Origin: DATNBU01 sp964476185
GTDB taxonomy: Bacteria > Desulfobacterota > Binatia > UBA1149 > CAITLU01
DNA: 64,000 bases
Direction of reading: 5' to 3'
Assembly: GCA_964476185.1 (NCBI GenBank)
Contig: CAYYZO010000010.1
Location: 11,496 to 75,495 of the forward strand
Below the pieces are notes generated by a model. That model was not told the origin of the DNA, made no database searches, and saw nothing but the letters and a program-made list of their open reading frames with translations. Below, one piece after another: positions 18,389-26,990 of this stretch; position 1 is the first letter of the stretch, and each line of letters opens with the position of its first letter. A program made the translations under genes and the position numbers.

Positions 18389-19267
18389 TCAGGACTCTTC
18401 CTCGAGAACCTTCTCGAAGCAGAGGCTGTACACATTGCCGGCGTACTCCCCCCAGGGCGGGATCTCGCGAAATCCGCTCGAGCGGTAGAGCGCGAGCGCG
18501 ACCGGCGAAGACTTTCCCGTCTCGAGCCGAAGCACGCGGTGACGCCTCGAGATCGCAATAGCCTCGATCGCCGACAATAGTTGCCGCGAGTACCCGCAGC
18601 CGCGAAGGTCCGGCACGACGTACATGCGCTTGACCTCGCCGGTCGCCGCATCGAGCGATCGCAGCGCTCCGCAGGCGACGGGCCGTCCAGCGGCGCGTCC
18701 GACGAGGAAGACCATGCGCGCCTCGTCGTGGTCGTCCTCGTGCAGCCCGAAGATCACGTCCCGCGGGTAGGTTCGCGCGAGGTCTTCGTCGAGCGCGGCG
18801 ATCAGCGTCCGGGCGTCCGGCGACGACGGCGGCTCGGCGCGCAACCGGAGCCGCGGAATGCGGCTGTCGGGCGATCCGGTCGCCAGGCGCGGGAGCCCGT
18901 CGTCGGGCAGCCGCTCCCACACGGCCTTGCCGGACGTCCAGCCGTGCACCGCCGGCCGCGCGCCGGGATCGCCGTCGATCGTGCCGAGGCGGATGCGCAG
19001 CGTCCCGGGGTCGTCGTCGCTGCGGCTCACGACCGGCGAGCCGCAGCGCGAGCAGAACACGCGATGCTTTCCCGGGCTCGACTCGTAGCTCGCGAGCAGG
19101 TCCTCGCCGGCCGTGAAGCGCAGCGCCCGGCGCGGCACCGGGGCGTTCACGGCGAACGCCGAACCCTGCGCCTTGCGGCAGTCCTCGCAGTGGCAGATGG
19201 CAACCGGCCCCGGCGTCGCCTCGATCTCGAAACGGACGCCGCGGCACAGGCAGGTCCCGGTGATCAT
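18389..19267 (-). CDS. GFA/CENP-V zinc domain fused to GNAT acetyltransferase
   Basis: A 292-residue two-domain protein. Residues 1-115 are a GFA (glutathione-dependent formaldehyde-activating enzyme/CENP-V-like) domain with the zinc ligands of CLCRGVRF, CHCEDCRK and FCSRCGSPV in the usual order. Residues about 150-292 are a GNAT N-acetyltransferase with the acetyl-CoA loop region VPDLRGCGYSRQLLSAIE and the late segment ALALYRSSGFREIP. These domains normally occur as separate proteins. The start is the ATG directly before TGTCLCRG. It is divergent from opgG (137 bases apart) and probably co-transcribed with the membrane protein behind it. The substrate is unknown. Confidence 0.85.
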   Translation of the reverse strand: MITGTCLCRGVRFEIEATPGPVAICHCEDCRKAQGSAFAVNAPVPRRALRFTAGEDLLASYESSPGKHRVFCSRCGSPVVSRSDDDPGTLRIRLGTIDGDPGARPAVHGWTSGKAVWERLPDDGLPRLATGSPDSRIPRLRLRAEPPSSPDARTLIAALDEDLARTYPRDVIFGLHEDDHDEARMVFLVGRAAGRPVACGALRSLDAATGEVKRMYVVPDLRGCGYSRQLLSAIEAIAISRRHRVLRLETGKSSPVALALYRSSGFREIPPWGEYAGNVYSLCFEKVLEEES

Positions 19268-19403
19268 CGCCCGTCTCCTCTCCGGCGGCTTCGAACGAGA
19301 CGGGCGCTCCGTGCATCGTCGCGACGGCCGGTCAAAATGTGACGCGCCGTCCACCGCTCCTCGGGTTGCGTTCCTCCGGCTTCCTGCCGAAGATTCCGTC
19401 CCG

Positions 19404-20942
19404 ATGCACACCGTCCTTTCGCCGTTTCCCCCGGCCTCCCGCGGCCTGCTCGCCGCGGCGCTGTCGGCCTTCCTCCTGCCTTCCGCCGCCCTCGCGTTCT
19501 CGCTCGACGACGTCACCGCCCGCGCCGAGGCGATGTCGCGAGAGGAGTACCGGGACCATCGCCAGGCGCTTCCGGCGTGGATGCTGGTCAGCGGGGAGAT
19601 CGACTACGACGAATGGCGCGACATCCGCTTCCGCCCCGACCGCGCGCTCTGGCGCAAGGAAGGCCTTCCGTTCCAGGTGCAGTTCTTCCACCCCGGCTTC
19701 TACTACGACCGCACGGTGGCCGTGAACGTCGTCGACGAATCCGGCGTGAAGCCGCTCGCGTTCGACATCACCTCGTTCGACTACGGCAAGAACCAGTTCG
19801 CATCCCGCATCCCGAAGGACACCGGCTTCGCGGGCATCCGCATCCACGCGCCGCTGCGGTCGAAGGAGTACTTCGACGAGCTGATCGTGTTCCTCGGCGC
19901 GACCTACTTCCGGGCGCTCGGCCGGGACAACGTCTACGGCCTGTCCGCGCGCGGCATCGCGATCGACACCGTCGAGCCGAGCGGCGAGGAGTTCCCGCAC
20001 TTCGTCGAGTTCTGGCTCGAGACGCCGGCGAAGGACGCCGACCACCTCGTGGTCTACGCGCTGATGGAAGGACCGAGCGTGACCGGCGCGTACCGCTTTG
20101 ACGTCCGTCCCGGCGCGCGCACGACAGTGGATGTCGACTCGCGCCTGTTCCCGCGCAAGGCCGTCAAGAAGCTCGGGATCGCGCCACTGACCAGCATGTT
20201 CTTCTTCGGGGAAAGCTCGCGCCGGCGATTCGACGACTTCCGCCCCGAGGTCCACGACTCGGACGGCCTGCTGCTGCACTTCGACGGGGGCGAGTGGCTG
20301 TGGCGCCCGCTCGACAACCCCGTGCGCGTGAACGCCAGCAGCTACTCGATGAAGAACCCGCGAGGGTTCGGCCTGCTGCAGCGCGACCGCTCGTTCGCGA
20401 ACTACCAGGACCTCGAGACGCGCATGGAGTTGCGGCCGAGCGCCTGGGTCGAGCCGCGCGGCGACTGGGGCGACGGACGAGTCGAACTCGTCGAGATCCC
20501 GTCGGACACCGAACTCGTCGACAACATGGTCGCGTACTGGGTCCCGGGCGCTCCGGTCGTCCCCGGCAAGCGGATCGACTTCGCGTACACCGTGTCGCTG
20601 TTCCTCGACGACGCCACGACGCCTCCGGGCGGCCGCGTGCTCGCGACGCGGCAGGACGGAGGAGCGAAGCACGACGTGAACCGCTTCGTGCTCGAGTTCT
20701 CCGGAGAAGAGCTGAACTCCCTGCGGGACGACTCGCCGCCGAAGGCCGTGATCTCGATCGCGCCGAAGGACGCCGCCGAGTTGCTCGACCACTACGTCGT
20801 GCGCAACCCGGACACGGGCGGCTGGCGGCTCTCCTTCCAGGTGAAGCCGAAGACCGACAAGCCGGTCGAACTGCGCGCGTTCCTGAAAAGCGACGAGGGC
20901 GGGACGAGCGAGACCTGGAGCAGCGCGATCAACATCCGCTGA
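19404..20942 (+). CDS. opgG: Periplasmic glucan biosynthesis protein OpgG/MdoG-like
   Basis: A 512-residue periplasmic protein of the OpgG/OpgD family, needed for backbone or branching steps of osmoregulated periplasmic glucans; length equals that of E. coli OpgG. A signal peptide covers about residues 1-31 (FLLPSAALA). Recognisable family features are FDDVTARA-like FSLDDVTARAEAMS, QFFHPGFYYDRTV, YFRALGRDNVYGLSARG, the LTSMFFFGES segment and DGLLLHFDGGEWLWRPL. The usual partner, the glucosyltransferase OpgH, is not in this window. The gene is single, divergent from the GFA-GNAT gene and convergent 11 bases before the next gene. Confidence 0.9.
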   Translation: MHTVLSPFPPASRGLLAAALSAFLLPSAALAFSLDDVTARAEAMSREEYRDHRQALPAWMLVSGEIDYDEWRDIRFRPDRALWRKEGLPFQVQFFHPGFYYDRTVAVNVVDESGVKPLAFDITSFDYGKNQFASRIPKDTGFAGIRIHAPLRSKEYFDELIVFLGATYFRALGRDNVYGLSARGIAIDTVEPSGEEFPHFVEFWLETPAKDADHLVVYALMEGPSVTGAYRFDVRPGARTTVDVDSRLFPRKAVKKLGIAPLTSMFFFGESSRRRFDDFRPEVHDSDGLLLHFDGGEWLWRPLDNPVRVNASSYSMKNPRGFGLLQRDRSFANYQDLETRMELRPSAWVEPRGDWGDGRVELVEIPSDTELVDNMVAYWVPGAPVVPGKRIDFAYTVSLFLDDATTPPGGRVLATRQDGGAKHDVNRFVLEFSGEELNSLRDDSPPKAVISIAPKDAAELLDHYVVRNPDTGGWRLSFQVKPKTDKPVELRAFLKSDEGGTSETWSSAINIR

Positions 20943-20953
20943 TCGGCGCTTCC

Positions 20954-22669
20954 CTACGACTCCGCGGCGGACCCGTCGTCGCCCGACGGCTCGCCGGCGA
21001 ACAATTCGAGCGACTCGAACAGGCCCGCCGACGGTGTCCCGCCTCCGGCGTGACGGCAGCGCACGATCCCGAACGTCCAGCGCACGAGAACGCCTTCGCC
21101 GAGCGGCCTCCAGACCGGGACCCGCGCCGTGATGGTCGCCTCGACGATCGAGCCCGGCTCGCCGCGGTCGCCGGTCGCGCGGATCGTCCCGAGTCCCGCC
21201 GCGTCTTCCACCAGCTGGAGCGTCGGGCCCTCCCGCGTGTGGCTGCGCTCGACGAAGATGCTTCGGTCGGCGCGGAGCCCGACCACGCGCAACCGTTCCC
21301 GCGGATCCGCATTTCGTCGGCCGCCGCGATCGACGAACGCGACCGTATCGACGTCGAGCGCGAGGTCGCCCGCGCGCACGCGGCCACGAAGACGGCCGTG
21401 GTCCGGCGCCAGCGCTTCGAACACCAGCCGGATGTCGGCGTCGACGAGGCGCGAGGCGGCGAGGCCCTCTTCGAGATCCAGGTACGCGTCGTGCGTCGCA
21501 TAGCGCAGCATCTGCGTCCCCGGCGCTCCCGCCCTTGCCGGCGCGCCACCCGGCGACGCGGCCGCCGCGCCGACCGCGACCTCGACGCGCGTTCCGCTCT
21601 CGTCGATGCTCCAGCGAAGCCCTTCGAGTTCGTAGCGCCCGGGCTCGCCGCCCCACTCCCCCTCGCCGACCAGCAGCATCATCGTGCCGTCCGTCGCCAC
21701 GATCGAGAAACGCGCCGCCATCGAACGCGGTCCCGTCGCTTCGACGCCGGCGAACATCGCGTGGCGGCCGTCGTCGTCGAGCAGCGCCTGCAGCGACCAG
21801 CCGGGCTCGGGCGGCCCGGGCGACCCGCGGTGTCCGGCGGGCGGCAGCTGCCATCCGGCCCGGGCGCTTCCGTCGTCGGCACTCGCCGGCTTGCGCGGGG
21901 CCGCTTCGTCGAACGCGGCGACGAGTCCGTCGAGGAGGGCCTCGCGCAACGGCCCCGGCCAGCGCAGCGGGATGCCGAGCTCGAGCTGCGCCGCGTCGAC
22001 CGCGCCCGCGAGCGCGAGCCGCGACAGGCGGGCCACCACCTCGTGCTCGTGGTCGGCGAAGCGTCCGCTGAACAGCTGCGCGGCGTTCTCCCGACCGCTC
22101 GCCGTGTAGCGGCGACCGACGGCGAAGCCGAGGCCGCGCGCGGAAAGCTCGCGCTCGATCGCCGCGATGGTCGTGTCGTAGCGCTCGCGGCTCAGCGTCG
22201 GATGGCGGCCGGTGAGCGCGCCGGCGCGCCGGCGAAGCCCCACGCCGACGTCGCAGCACGGCACCACCATGTTCCAGCCGTGCACGAACAGGACGAGCGC
22301 GGCGTCGCCGCCCGCGGCCGCGGCTTCGACGGCCGCCGCGAGCAGGCCGAGCACCTCGGGCGCACGGGAAGCGAGATGCCCGATGCGGTTCAGGTCGATC
22401 TCGTTGCGGTCGAGGCCGTGGTTGACGAGAGCGTGCGCGTCGAGCCGCTCGGCCAGCTCCCGGGCGATCCCGGCCGTGAAGAGGTCGTTCACGTTGTCGC
22501 CGCGCCGCACGTCGCGACGACGGCGCCCGCCGTGGGGCGCGACGACGACGATCGGCCGCCGGCCTTCGCGCAGCGCGAGCCAGCGCGGAACCTCGATCGG
22601 CCGCGACCAGCTTGGCAGCGCCGCCGCCGACCACGGGTCATCGTTGTCGTCGGGACGCCTCGCGCTCAT
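20954..22669 (-). CDS. Two-domain protein: N-formylglutamate-amidohydrolase-like N-terminus
   Basis: A 571-residue protein without signal peptide. The N-terminal 270 residues resemble N-formylglutamate amidohydrolase-type hydrolases: VVVAPHGG (metal-type His), then NDLFTAGIARELAERL and NEIDLNRIGHL in place of the family D.NR motif. Residues about 300-571 look like a beta-sandwich or lipocalin-like domain as in CrtC/tocopherol-cyclase-type proteins (W..D and ERSHTREGPTL, WTFGIVRCRH). It is the last gene of an operon with the crotonase and MFS genes. Its ATG overlaps the MFS stop (22666-22669), so the products are coupled. Function unknown; the operon suggests processing of an imported organic acid. 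The domain assignments are by eye and tentative. Confidence 0.55.
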   Translation of the reverse strand: MSARRPDDNDDPWSAAALPSWSRPIEVPRWLALREGRRPIVVVAPHGGRRRRDVRRGDNVNDLFTAGIARELAERLDAHALVNHGLDRNEIDLNRIGHLASRAPEVLGLLAAAVEAAAAGGDAALVLFVHGWNMVVPCCDVGVGLRRRAGALTGRHPTLSRERYDTTIAAIERELSARGLGFAVGRRYTASGRENAAQLFSGRFADHEHEVVARLSRLALAGAVDAAQLELGIPLRWPGPLREALLDGLVAAFDEAAPRKPASADDGSARAGWQLPPAGHRGSPGPPEPGWSLQALLDDDGRHAMFAGVEATGPRSMAARFSIVATDGTMMLLVGEGEWGGEPGRYELEGLRWSIDESGTRVEVAVGAAAASPGGAPARAGAPGTQMLRYATHDAYLDLEEGLAASRLVDADIRLVFEALAPDHGRLRGRVRAGDLALDVDTVAFVDRGGRRNADPRERLRVVGLRADRSIFVERSHTREGPTLQLVEDAAGLGTIRATGDRGEPGSIVEATITARVPVWRPLGEGVLVRWTFGIVRCRHAGGGTPSAGLFESLELFAGEPSGDDGSAAES

Positions 22670-23898
22670 GCGAGCGGCGTGCGCGCCTTCACGATGCGCT
22701 CGGCGGCGAGGACCCCGGCGGCGGCCACCGCGGAGGCCGCGAGCGGCACGAGCAGCGCCGTCTCGAGGCTTCCGGTCGCGTCGGAGGCGACGCCGACGAG
22801 AAACGGGCCAAGCGCGGTGCCGAGGCCGGCGAGGAACAGCATGTGCACCGCGAACGTCAGGCCGAGCCGCCGCGCCGGGACCAGTTCGGCGACCATGCTC
22901 TGCAGGCTCGGCAGCGCGGCGAAGATCGCGAACGGGCCGGCCACCGCGGCGGCGAGCAGCACCGCGTGCGGCACGTCCATCAACGCGACGCCGACCATCG
23001 GGACGACGGCGGCGGCGCCGATCGCCGTGACCCGAAGCTGGCCCGCGAAGCCGCGCGCCCGGAACGCGTCGCCGAGCCGCCCGCCGACGAGGCTGCCGGC
23101 GACGCCGCCGAAGAGCTGGGCGATCCCGAAGACGAGTCCGGTCTGTCCGGTTTCGAAGCCGAGATCGCGCACGAAGTAGGTCGGCGCCCACGTGATCCAG
23201 CCGCTCGCCGCCACGAGCAGCGCCATGCCGGACAGCCAGATCGCCAGCAGGCGCACGTCGCGCAGGGCTTCGCGAATGATGAGGTACGGCGATTCGTGCG
23301 CCTCCCGGTCGCCCGCTTCCACCCTTCGCGGCTCGATCATCACGAGCAGCAGCGGGATCGCGAGGAGGCCGGCCGCGCCGTAGAGCAGGAACACGTCGCG
23401 CCAGCCGATCGACGCGACGAGCCACCCGCCGAGGCCGATGCCGAGGCCGCCGCCGAGCGCCGTGGAAGCGCCCACCAGCCCGATCGCGTTCCCGCGCCGT
23501 TCGGGAGGATACGCATCGGCGATCAGCGACATCGCGCACGGGTACAGCGAAGCCTCGCCGATGCCCGTGAGGAAACGCGCGACGAACAGGCTGCCGAACC
23601 CCGTCGCCAACCCGCTCGCCGCGGTCGCGGCGCTCCAGCAAACGAGGCCGAACAGGATCACGAGCCGGCGCGACGCGCGGTCGGCGAGATAGCCGAACAC
23701 GAACGCCGCGACCGCGTAGATCAGCGAGAACGCGACTCCGCTGACGATGCCGATCTCGGTGTCCGACAGCGCGAGGTCGGCCTTGATCGACGGCACGAGG
23801 ATCGGCACGACCTGCCGGTCGGCCCAGTTGATGGTGTTGACCAGGGTCAGCGTGACGAGCAGGTAGAACGGCCTCGCCCGCCACGACTCCTCGGTCAT
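22666..23898 (-). CDS. MFS transporter
   Basis: A 410-residue major facilitator superfamily transporter with 12 predicted membrane helices. The N-terminal half has NTINWADRQVVPIL in helix 1, a DRASRR loop between helices 2 and 3 (motif A), and FLTGIGEASLYPCAMSLIADAYPPERRGNAIG, typical of the anion:cation symporter/spinster-like group that carries organic acids. The start ATG overlaps the stop of the crotonase gene (23895-23898), and its own stop overlaps the next ATG. That makes a tight three-gene operon, so the likely substrate is the acid handled by the crotonase. Confidence 0.85.
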   Translation of the reverse strand: MTEESWRARPFYLLVTLTLVNTINWADRQVVPILVPSIKADLALSDTEIGIVSGVAFSLIYAVAAFVFGYLADRASRRLVILFGLVCWSAATAASGLATGFGSLFVARFLTGIGEASLYPCAMSLIADAYPPERRGNAIGLVGASTALGGGLGIGLGGWLVASIGWRDVFLLYGAAGLLAIPLLLVMIEPRRVEAGDREAHESPYLIIREALRDVRLLAIWLSGMALLVAASGWITWAPTYFVRDLGFETGQTGLVFGIAQLFGGVAGSLVGGRLGDAFRARGFAGQLRVTAIGAAAVVPMVGVALMDVPHAVLLAAAVAGPFAIFAALPSLQSMVAELVPARRLGLTFAVHMLFLAGLGTALGPFLVGVASDATGSLETALLVPLAASAVAAAGVLAAERIVKARTPLA

Positions 23899-24689
23899 CG
23901 GTAGAACTTCCCGCGATCCGGCTTCTCCCGAGCGCCGAACGCGCGGCCGAGTTCCTTGCTCTCGTCGCTGCGATAGTAGTTCGGCGTCAGCAGGTCGAGC
24001 GCGACTCGCGACAACCCGGCGACACCGCTGTGCCGCGCATGGAACGACGACTTGACCGCCGCGAGCGCCTGCGGACCGCGGTCGGCGAGTTCGTCGCAGA
24101 CCTCCGCGACGCGATCGCGCAGGGTAGCGGAGGGCACCACCTCGTTGATGAGTCCCATCGCCAGCGCCTCGGAAGCCGGGTACTTGCGGTTCAGCATCCA
24201 GATCTCCTTGGCCTTCTTGCGACCGACCGCTTCCTCGAGGTACCAGGTGCCGAAACCGGCGTCGAAGCTGCCCATGATCGGGCCGACCTGTCGGAACGTC
24301 GCCGTGTCGGCGGCGATCGTCAGGTCGCACATCAGCGCGAGCACGTTGCCGCCGCCGACCGCGAAGCCGTTCACCATCGCGATCACCGGCTTCGGCATCT
24401 TGTCGATCAGGTCGTAGAGGTCGACGACGGGGAAGATGTTGCCGTAATGGATGCGGTCGTCGTGATCGGCCTCGCCGCTGTGGTCGTGGTCGCCGCCGAT
24501 GCAGAAGAAGCGCGAGCCAGCGCCGGTCAGCACGACGGAGCGGATGTCGGCGTCGCGTCGGGCGTCCTCGAGCGCGTCGATCATCTCGCGGACGGTCTGC
24601 ACGCGGAACGCATTGCCCTTGGCCTCGCGGTTGATCGTGACCCACGCGATCCCGTTCGCGCGCTCCACCAGGATGTCGTCGTAGCCCAT
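23895..24689 (-). CDS. Crotonase, BadI/MenB-type ring-modifying enzyme
   Basis: A 264-residue enoyl-CoA hydratase/isomerase superfamily enzyme. It is closest by eye to 2-ketocyclohexanecarboxyl-CoA hydrolase (BadI) and 1,4-dihydroxynaphthoyl-CoA synthase (MenB): GIAWVTINRE, FCIGGDHDHSG, GGGNVLALMCDLTIAAD, GPIMGSFDAGFGTWYLEEAVGRKKAKEIWMLNRKY and a C-terminal KPDRGKFYR. The oxyanion-hole glycines and the SFDAG acid region are present. No other menaquinone genes are near, so hydrolytic ring cleavage of an alicyclic acyl-CoA is more likely than MenB. GAGGAGG lies 4 bases before the ATG. First gene of the crotonase-MFS-unknown operon. Confidence 0.8.
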   Translation of the reverse strand: MGYDDILVERANGIAWVTINREAKGNAFRVQTVREMIDALEDARRDADIRSVVLTGAGSRFFCIGGDHDHSGEADHDDRIHYGNIFPVVDLYDLIDKMPKPVIAMVNGFAVGGGNVLALMCDLTIAADTATFRQVGPIMGSFDAGFGTWYLEEAVGRKKAKEIWMLNRKYPASEALAMGLINEVVPSATLRDRVAEVCDELADRGPQALAAVKSSFHARHSGVAGLSRVALDLLTPNYYRSDESKELGRAFGAREKPDRGKFYR

Positions 24690-24942
24690 GCGTCCTCCTC
24701 GTCGCCCGACAGGACCGGGCGCGAGACGACAAAGCACAAACCCGGACCCGGTCCCAATGTTTCCGGATCGCCGCCGCGCCTCCACCCGCCCCACCCCGGA
24801 GCGCGCTCTTCCACGCCCGACCGCAACGCCGACGCGCAGGGACGGGGGCCGTGCGTGCGAGCGCTTCCGCAGGGCGCGAAGCGGCCGAGGACCAGCGAGC
24901 GCGCATGGCCCCCGGCCCGGAGCGCGGTCTGGAGAGCCCGCG

Positions 24943-25722
24943 TCAGTCGAACCGCGGCGTGCCGGTGCGCGCGTTGACGCCGCCGTCGGCGACGACGATC
25001 GCGCCGGTCACGTAGGACGCCTCGTCCGACGCGAGGAACACCGCCACGGCCGCGATCTCGTCGGGCTCGCCGATGCGACGCGCCGGGATCTGCTTCGCGA
25101 ACGCCTCCGCGCCGCCGGGAATCGCGCCGAGCCAGGCCGCCAGCGGCGGAGTCGCGATCGGTCCCGGGCATATGCAGTTGACGCGGACGCCGCAGCCGGA
25201 ATTCTCGACCGCCGCGGTCTTCGTCAGGTTGATGACCGCCGCCTTGGCCGCGCCATACGCCCCGAGCATCACCTCGCCGCCGAGGCCGGCCCCCGAGGAG
25301 ATGTTGAGGATGCTGCCGGACCCCTGCTCCACCATGCGCTTCAGTGCAGCGCGCGTCCCGTAGAAGACGCCGTCGAGCGTCACCGACATCACGCGGCGCC
25401 AGTCCTCGTCGGTCGTCGCCGCGACCGGCGCGCCGTGGGGAGACGCTGCGTTGTTCATCAGGATGTCGATCCGCCCGAAGCGCCGTACGGCCTCGTCGAC
25501 GATCGCCTCGACCTCGGAGGAGATCGCGACGTCGACCCGCACGGCATGGGCGCGCCCGCCGTGCACGGCGATCTCGGAGGCCACGGCCTCCGCTCCTTGA
25601 GGCGAGAGGTCGCCGACGACCACCGCGGCGCCCTCGGCCGCGAAGCGAAGCGCCGTCGCCCGCCCGATCCCCGATGCGGCTCCCGTGATCACCGCGACCT
25701 TTCCGTCGAGTCGTCCTGCCAT
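24943..25722 (-). CDS. Short-chain dehydrogenase/reductase
   Basis: A 259-residue classical SDR. The cofactor motif TGAASGIG is near residue 13, NNAA at about 90, Ser-Tyr-Lys catalytic residues in NISSGAG and YGAAK, and ICPGPIATP after them. An acidic residue at the end of strand 2 (VVVGDLS) favours NAD over NADP. The gene is divergent from the KshA-like Rieske gene, with a KstR-like palindrome 159 bases upstream between them, so it may belong to the same regulon. The substrate is unknown, probably a secondary alcohol or ketone of the catabolic pathway. Confidence 0.85.
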   Translation of the reverse strand: MAGRLDGKVAVITGAASGIGRATALRFAAEGAAVVVGDLSPQGAEAVASEIAVHGGRAHAVRVDVAISSEVEAIVDEAVRRFGRIDILMNNAASPHGAPVAATTDEDWRRVMSVTLDGVFYGTRAALKRMVEQGSGSILNISSGAGLGGEVMLGAYGAAKAAVINLTKTAAVENSGCGVRVNCICPGPIATPPLAAWLGAIPGGAEAFAKQIPARRIGEPDEIAAVAVFLASDEASYVTGAIVVADGGVNARTGTPRFD

Positions 25723-25868
25723 TTCGCTCCTCCGCGATCGGGATCCGCGCGGCCTGCCGGATCGCCGCGCGCCATGCCCCATCGCCATGCCCCGTCGCCA
25801 TGCCGCGCGGGGCCCCCGCCGGCCGCTCCGGCGCGGCTGCGTCGCCCGTCCGGCCGCCCAGCCCGGCC

Positions 25869-25898
25869 TTGCGTGGACACTGGAACACGTTCTATATG
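25869..25898 (+). promoter_or_regulatory. Promoter with KstR-like operator before Rieske operon
   Basis: The 14-mer TGGAACACGTTCTA at 25881-25894 fits TNNAACNNGTTNNA, the published pattern for the TetR-family repressor KstR. A possible promoter is TTGCGT (25869-25874), 18 bases, TATATG (25893-25898), with the operator between the boxes. It lies in the divergent region between the SDR and the Rieske gene, 117 bases before the latter. Nine bases (CACGTTCTA with its context) are shared with the site at 57537. Confidence 0.6.
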
Positions 25899-26011
25899 GG
25901 GCGAGCCGCGATCTGGCGAGCAGCGAAGGCGATTTCGCGCCGGAAGGCGCGCGAATCCGAGTCCCTGCGCCGCCGGCCCCCGCGGCGCGACGCATCGCCC
26001 GGAGGAACCCC

Positions 26012-26986
26012 ATGGCCCGTTACCCGTTCGGCATTCCCAACAGCTGGTACCAGGTGTGCTACTCGGACGAACTCGCGCCCGGCGAGGTCAAGACCGTGCA
26101 CTACCTCGGCCGCGACATCGTGCTGTTCCGCGGCAACGACGGGAAGGCCGGCGCGCTCGAGCCGTACTGCCCGCACATCGGCGCGCACTTCGGCCACGGC
26201 GGCAAGGTCGAGGGCAACCACATCGTCTGCCCGTTCCACTCCTGGGAGTTCGACACCGCCGGCGCCTGCCAGCGCATCCCGTACACCGACAAGATCCCGG
26301 CCAAGGCGCGCGCCGGCGCCTACCCCGTCCTCGAGCGCAACGGCCTCGTGTTCGTCTGGTACCACGCCGAAGGCAAGGAGCCCGACTTCGAGATCCCGGT
26401 GATCCCGTACTTCGGCGCCGACGACTGGACGGGCAGCTACGACAAGTACTCCTGGGACGTGCGCACGCACCCGCAGGACATCATGGAGAACGCGATCGAC
26501 TGGCCGCACTTCAACTACGTGCACCTGATGGATCCACCGAAGAACCGCAGCCACGAGTTCAACGGCCGCATGTTCACGTGGAAGATCTGGACCCGCAAGG
26601 ACGTGCAGACGATGGGCGGCGTCAGCGACGACTTCAACATCCAGGCCGAGAACTGGGGCCTCGGCTTCGACTGGCTGATCTACACGGGCATGTTCACGAC
26701 CGTGATCGTCGCGGGACTCACCCCGGTCGACGAGGACATCACGCGCATCCACTTCGGCGTCATCGGCAAGAAGGACGGCCGCAGCGAGGAAGAGACCCGC
26801 GCGCTGCTGAAGGCCTACATGGACGACCAGTCGCTCGCGATCCAGCAGGACTTCACGATCTGGGAGCACAAGGGCTACCAGCCGCGCCCCGCCCTGTGCG
26901 AGGCCGACGGCCCGATCGGAGAGTTCCGCAACTGGACGAAGCAGTTCTACTCGCCCACGACGACGGGCACGGCCGCGGCGGCCTGA
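26012..26986 (+). CDS. Rieske oxygenase, KshA-like terminal oxygenase
   Basis: A 324-residue Rieske non-haem iron oxygenase. The [2Fe-2S] ligands are Cys53, His55, Cys73 and His76 (CPHIGAHFG...CPFHSW), and the mononuclear iron site is N160-A-I-D163-W-P-H166-F-N-Y-V-H171 with a later Asp in QQDFTIWEH. The sequence around the cluster (LGAH.G.GGKVEG) is like that of 3-ketosteroid 9-alpha-hydroxylase KshA and related hydroxylases. A reductase partner (KshB-type) is not in the window. GGAGG lies 6 bases before the ATG. It is first in an operon with a KstD-like flavoprotein (4 bases apart), which fits steroid ring opening, but the substrate is inference. Confidence 0.85.
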   Translation: MARYPFGIPNSWYQVCYSDELAPGEVKTVHYLGRDIVLFRGNDGKAGALEPYCPHIGAHFGHGGKVEGNHIVCPFHSWEFDTAGACQRIPYTDKIPAKARAGAYPVLERNGLVFVWYHAEGKEPDFEIPVIPYFGADDWTGSYDKYSWDVRTHPQDIMENAIDWPHFNYVHLMDPPKNRSHEFNGRMFTWKIWTRKDVQTMGGVSDDFNIQAENWGLGFDWLIYTGMFTTVIVAGLTPVDEDITRIHFGVIGKKDGRSEEETRALLKAYMDDQSLAIQQDFTIWEHKGYQPRPALCEADGPIGEFRNWTKQFYSPTTTGTAAAA

Positions 26987-26990
26987 ACGC

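Noticed and set aside
23895..24689. Annotation of the crotonase as MenB
   Set aside because: No other menaquinone gene is near, and the sequence around the active site looks closer to BadI; the crotonase call is kept general.
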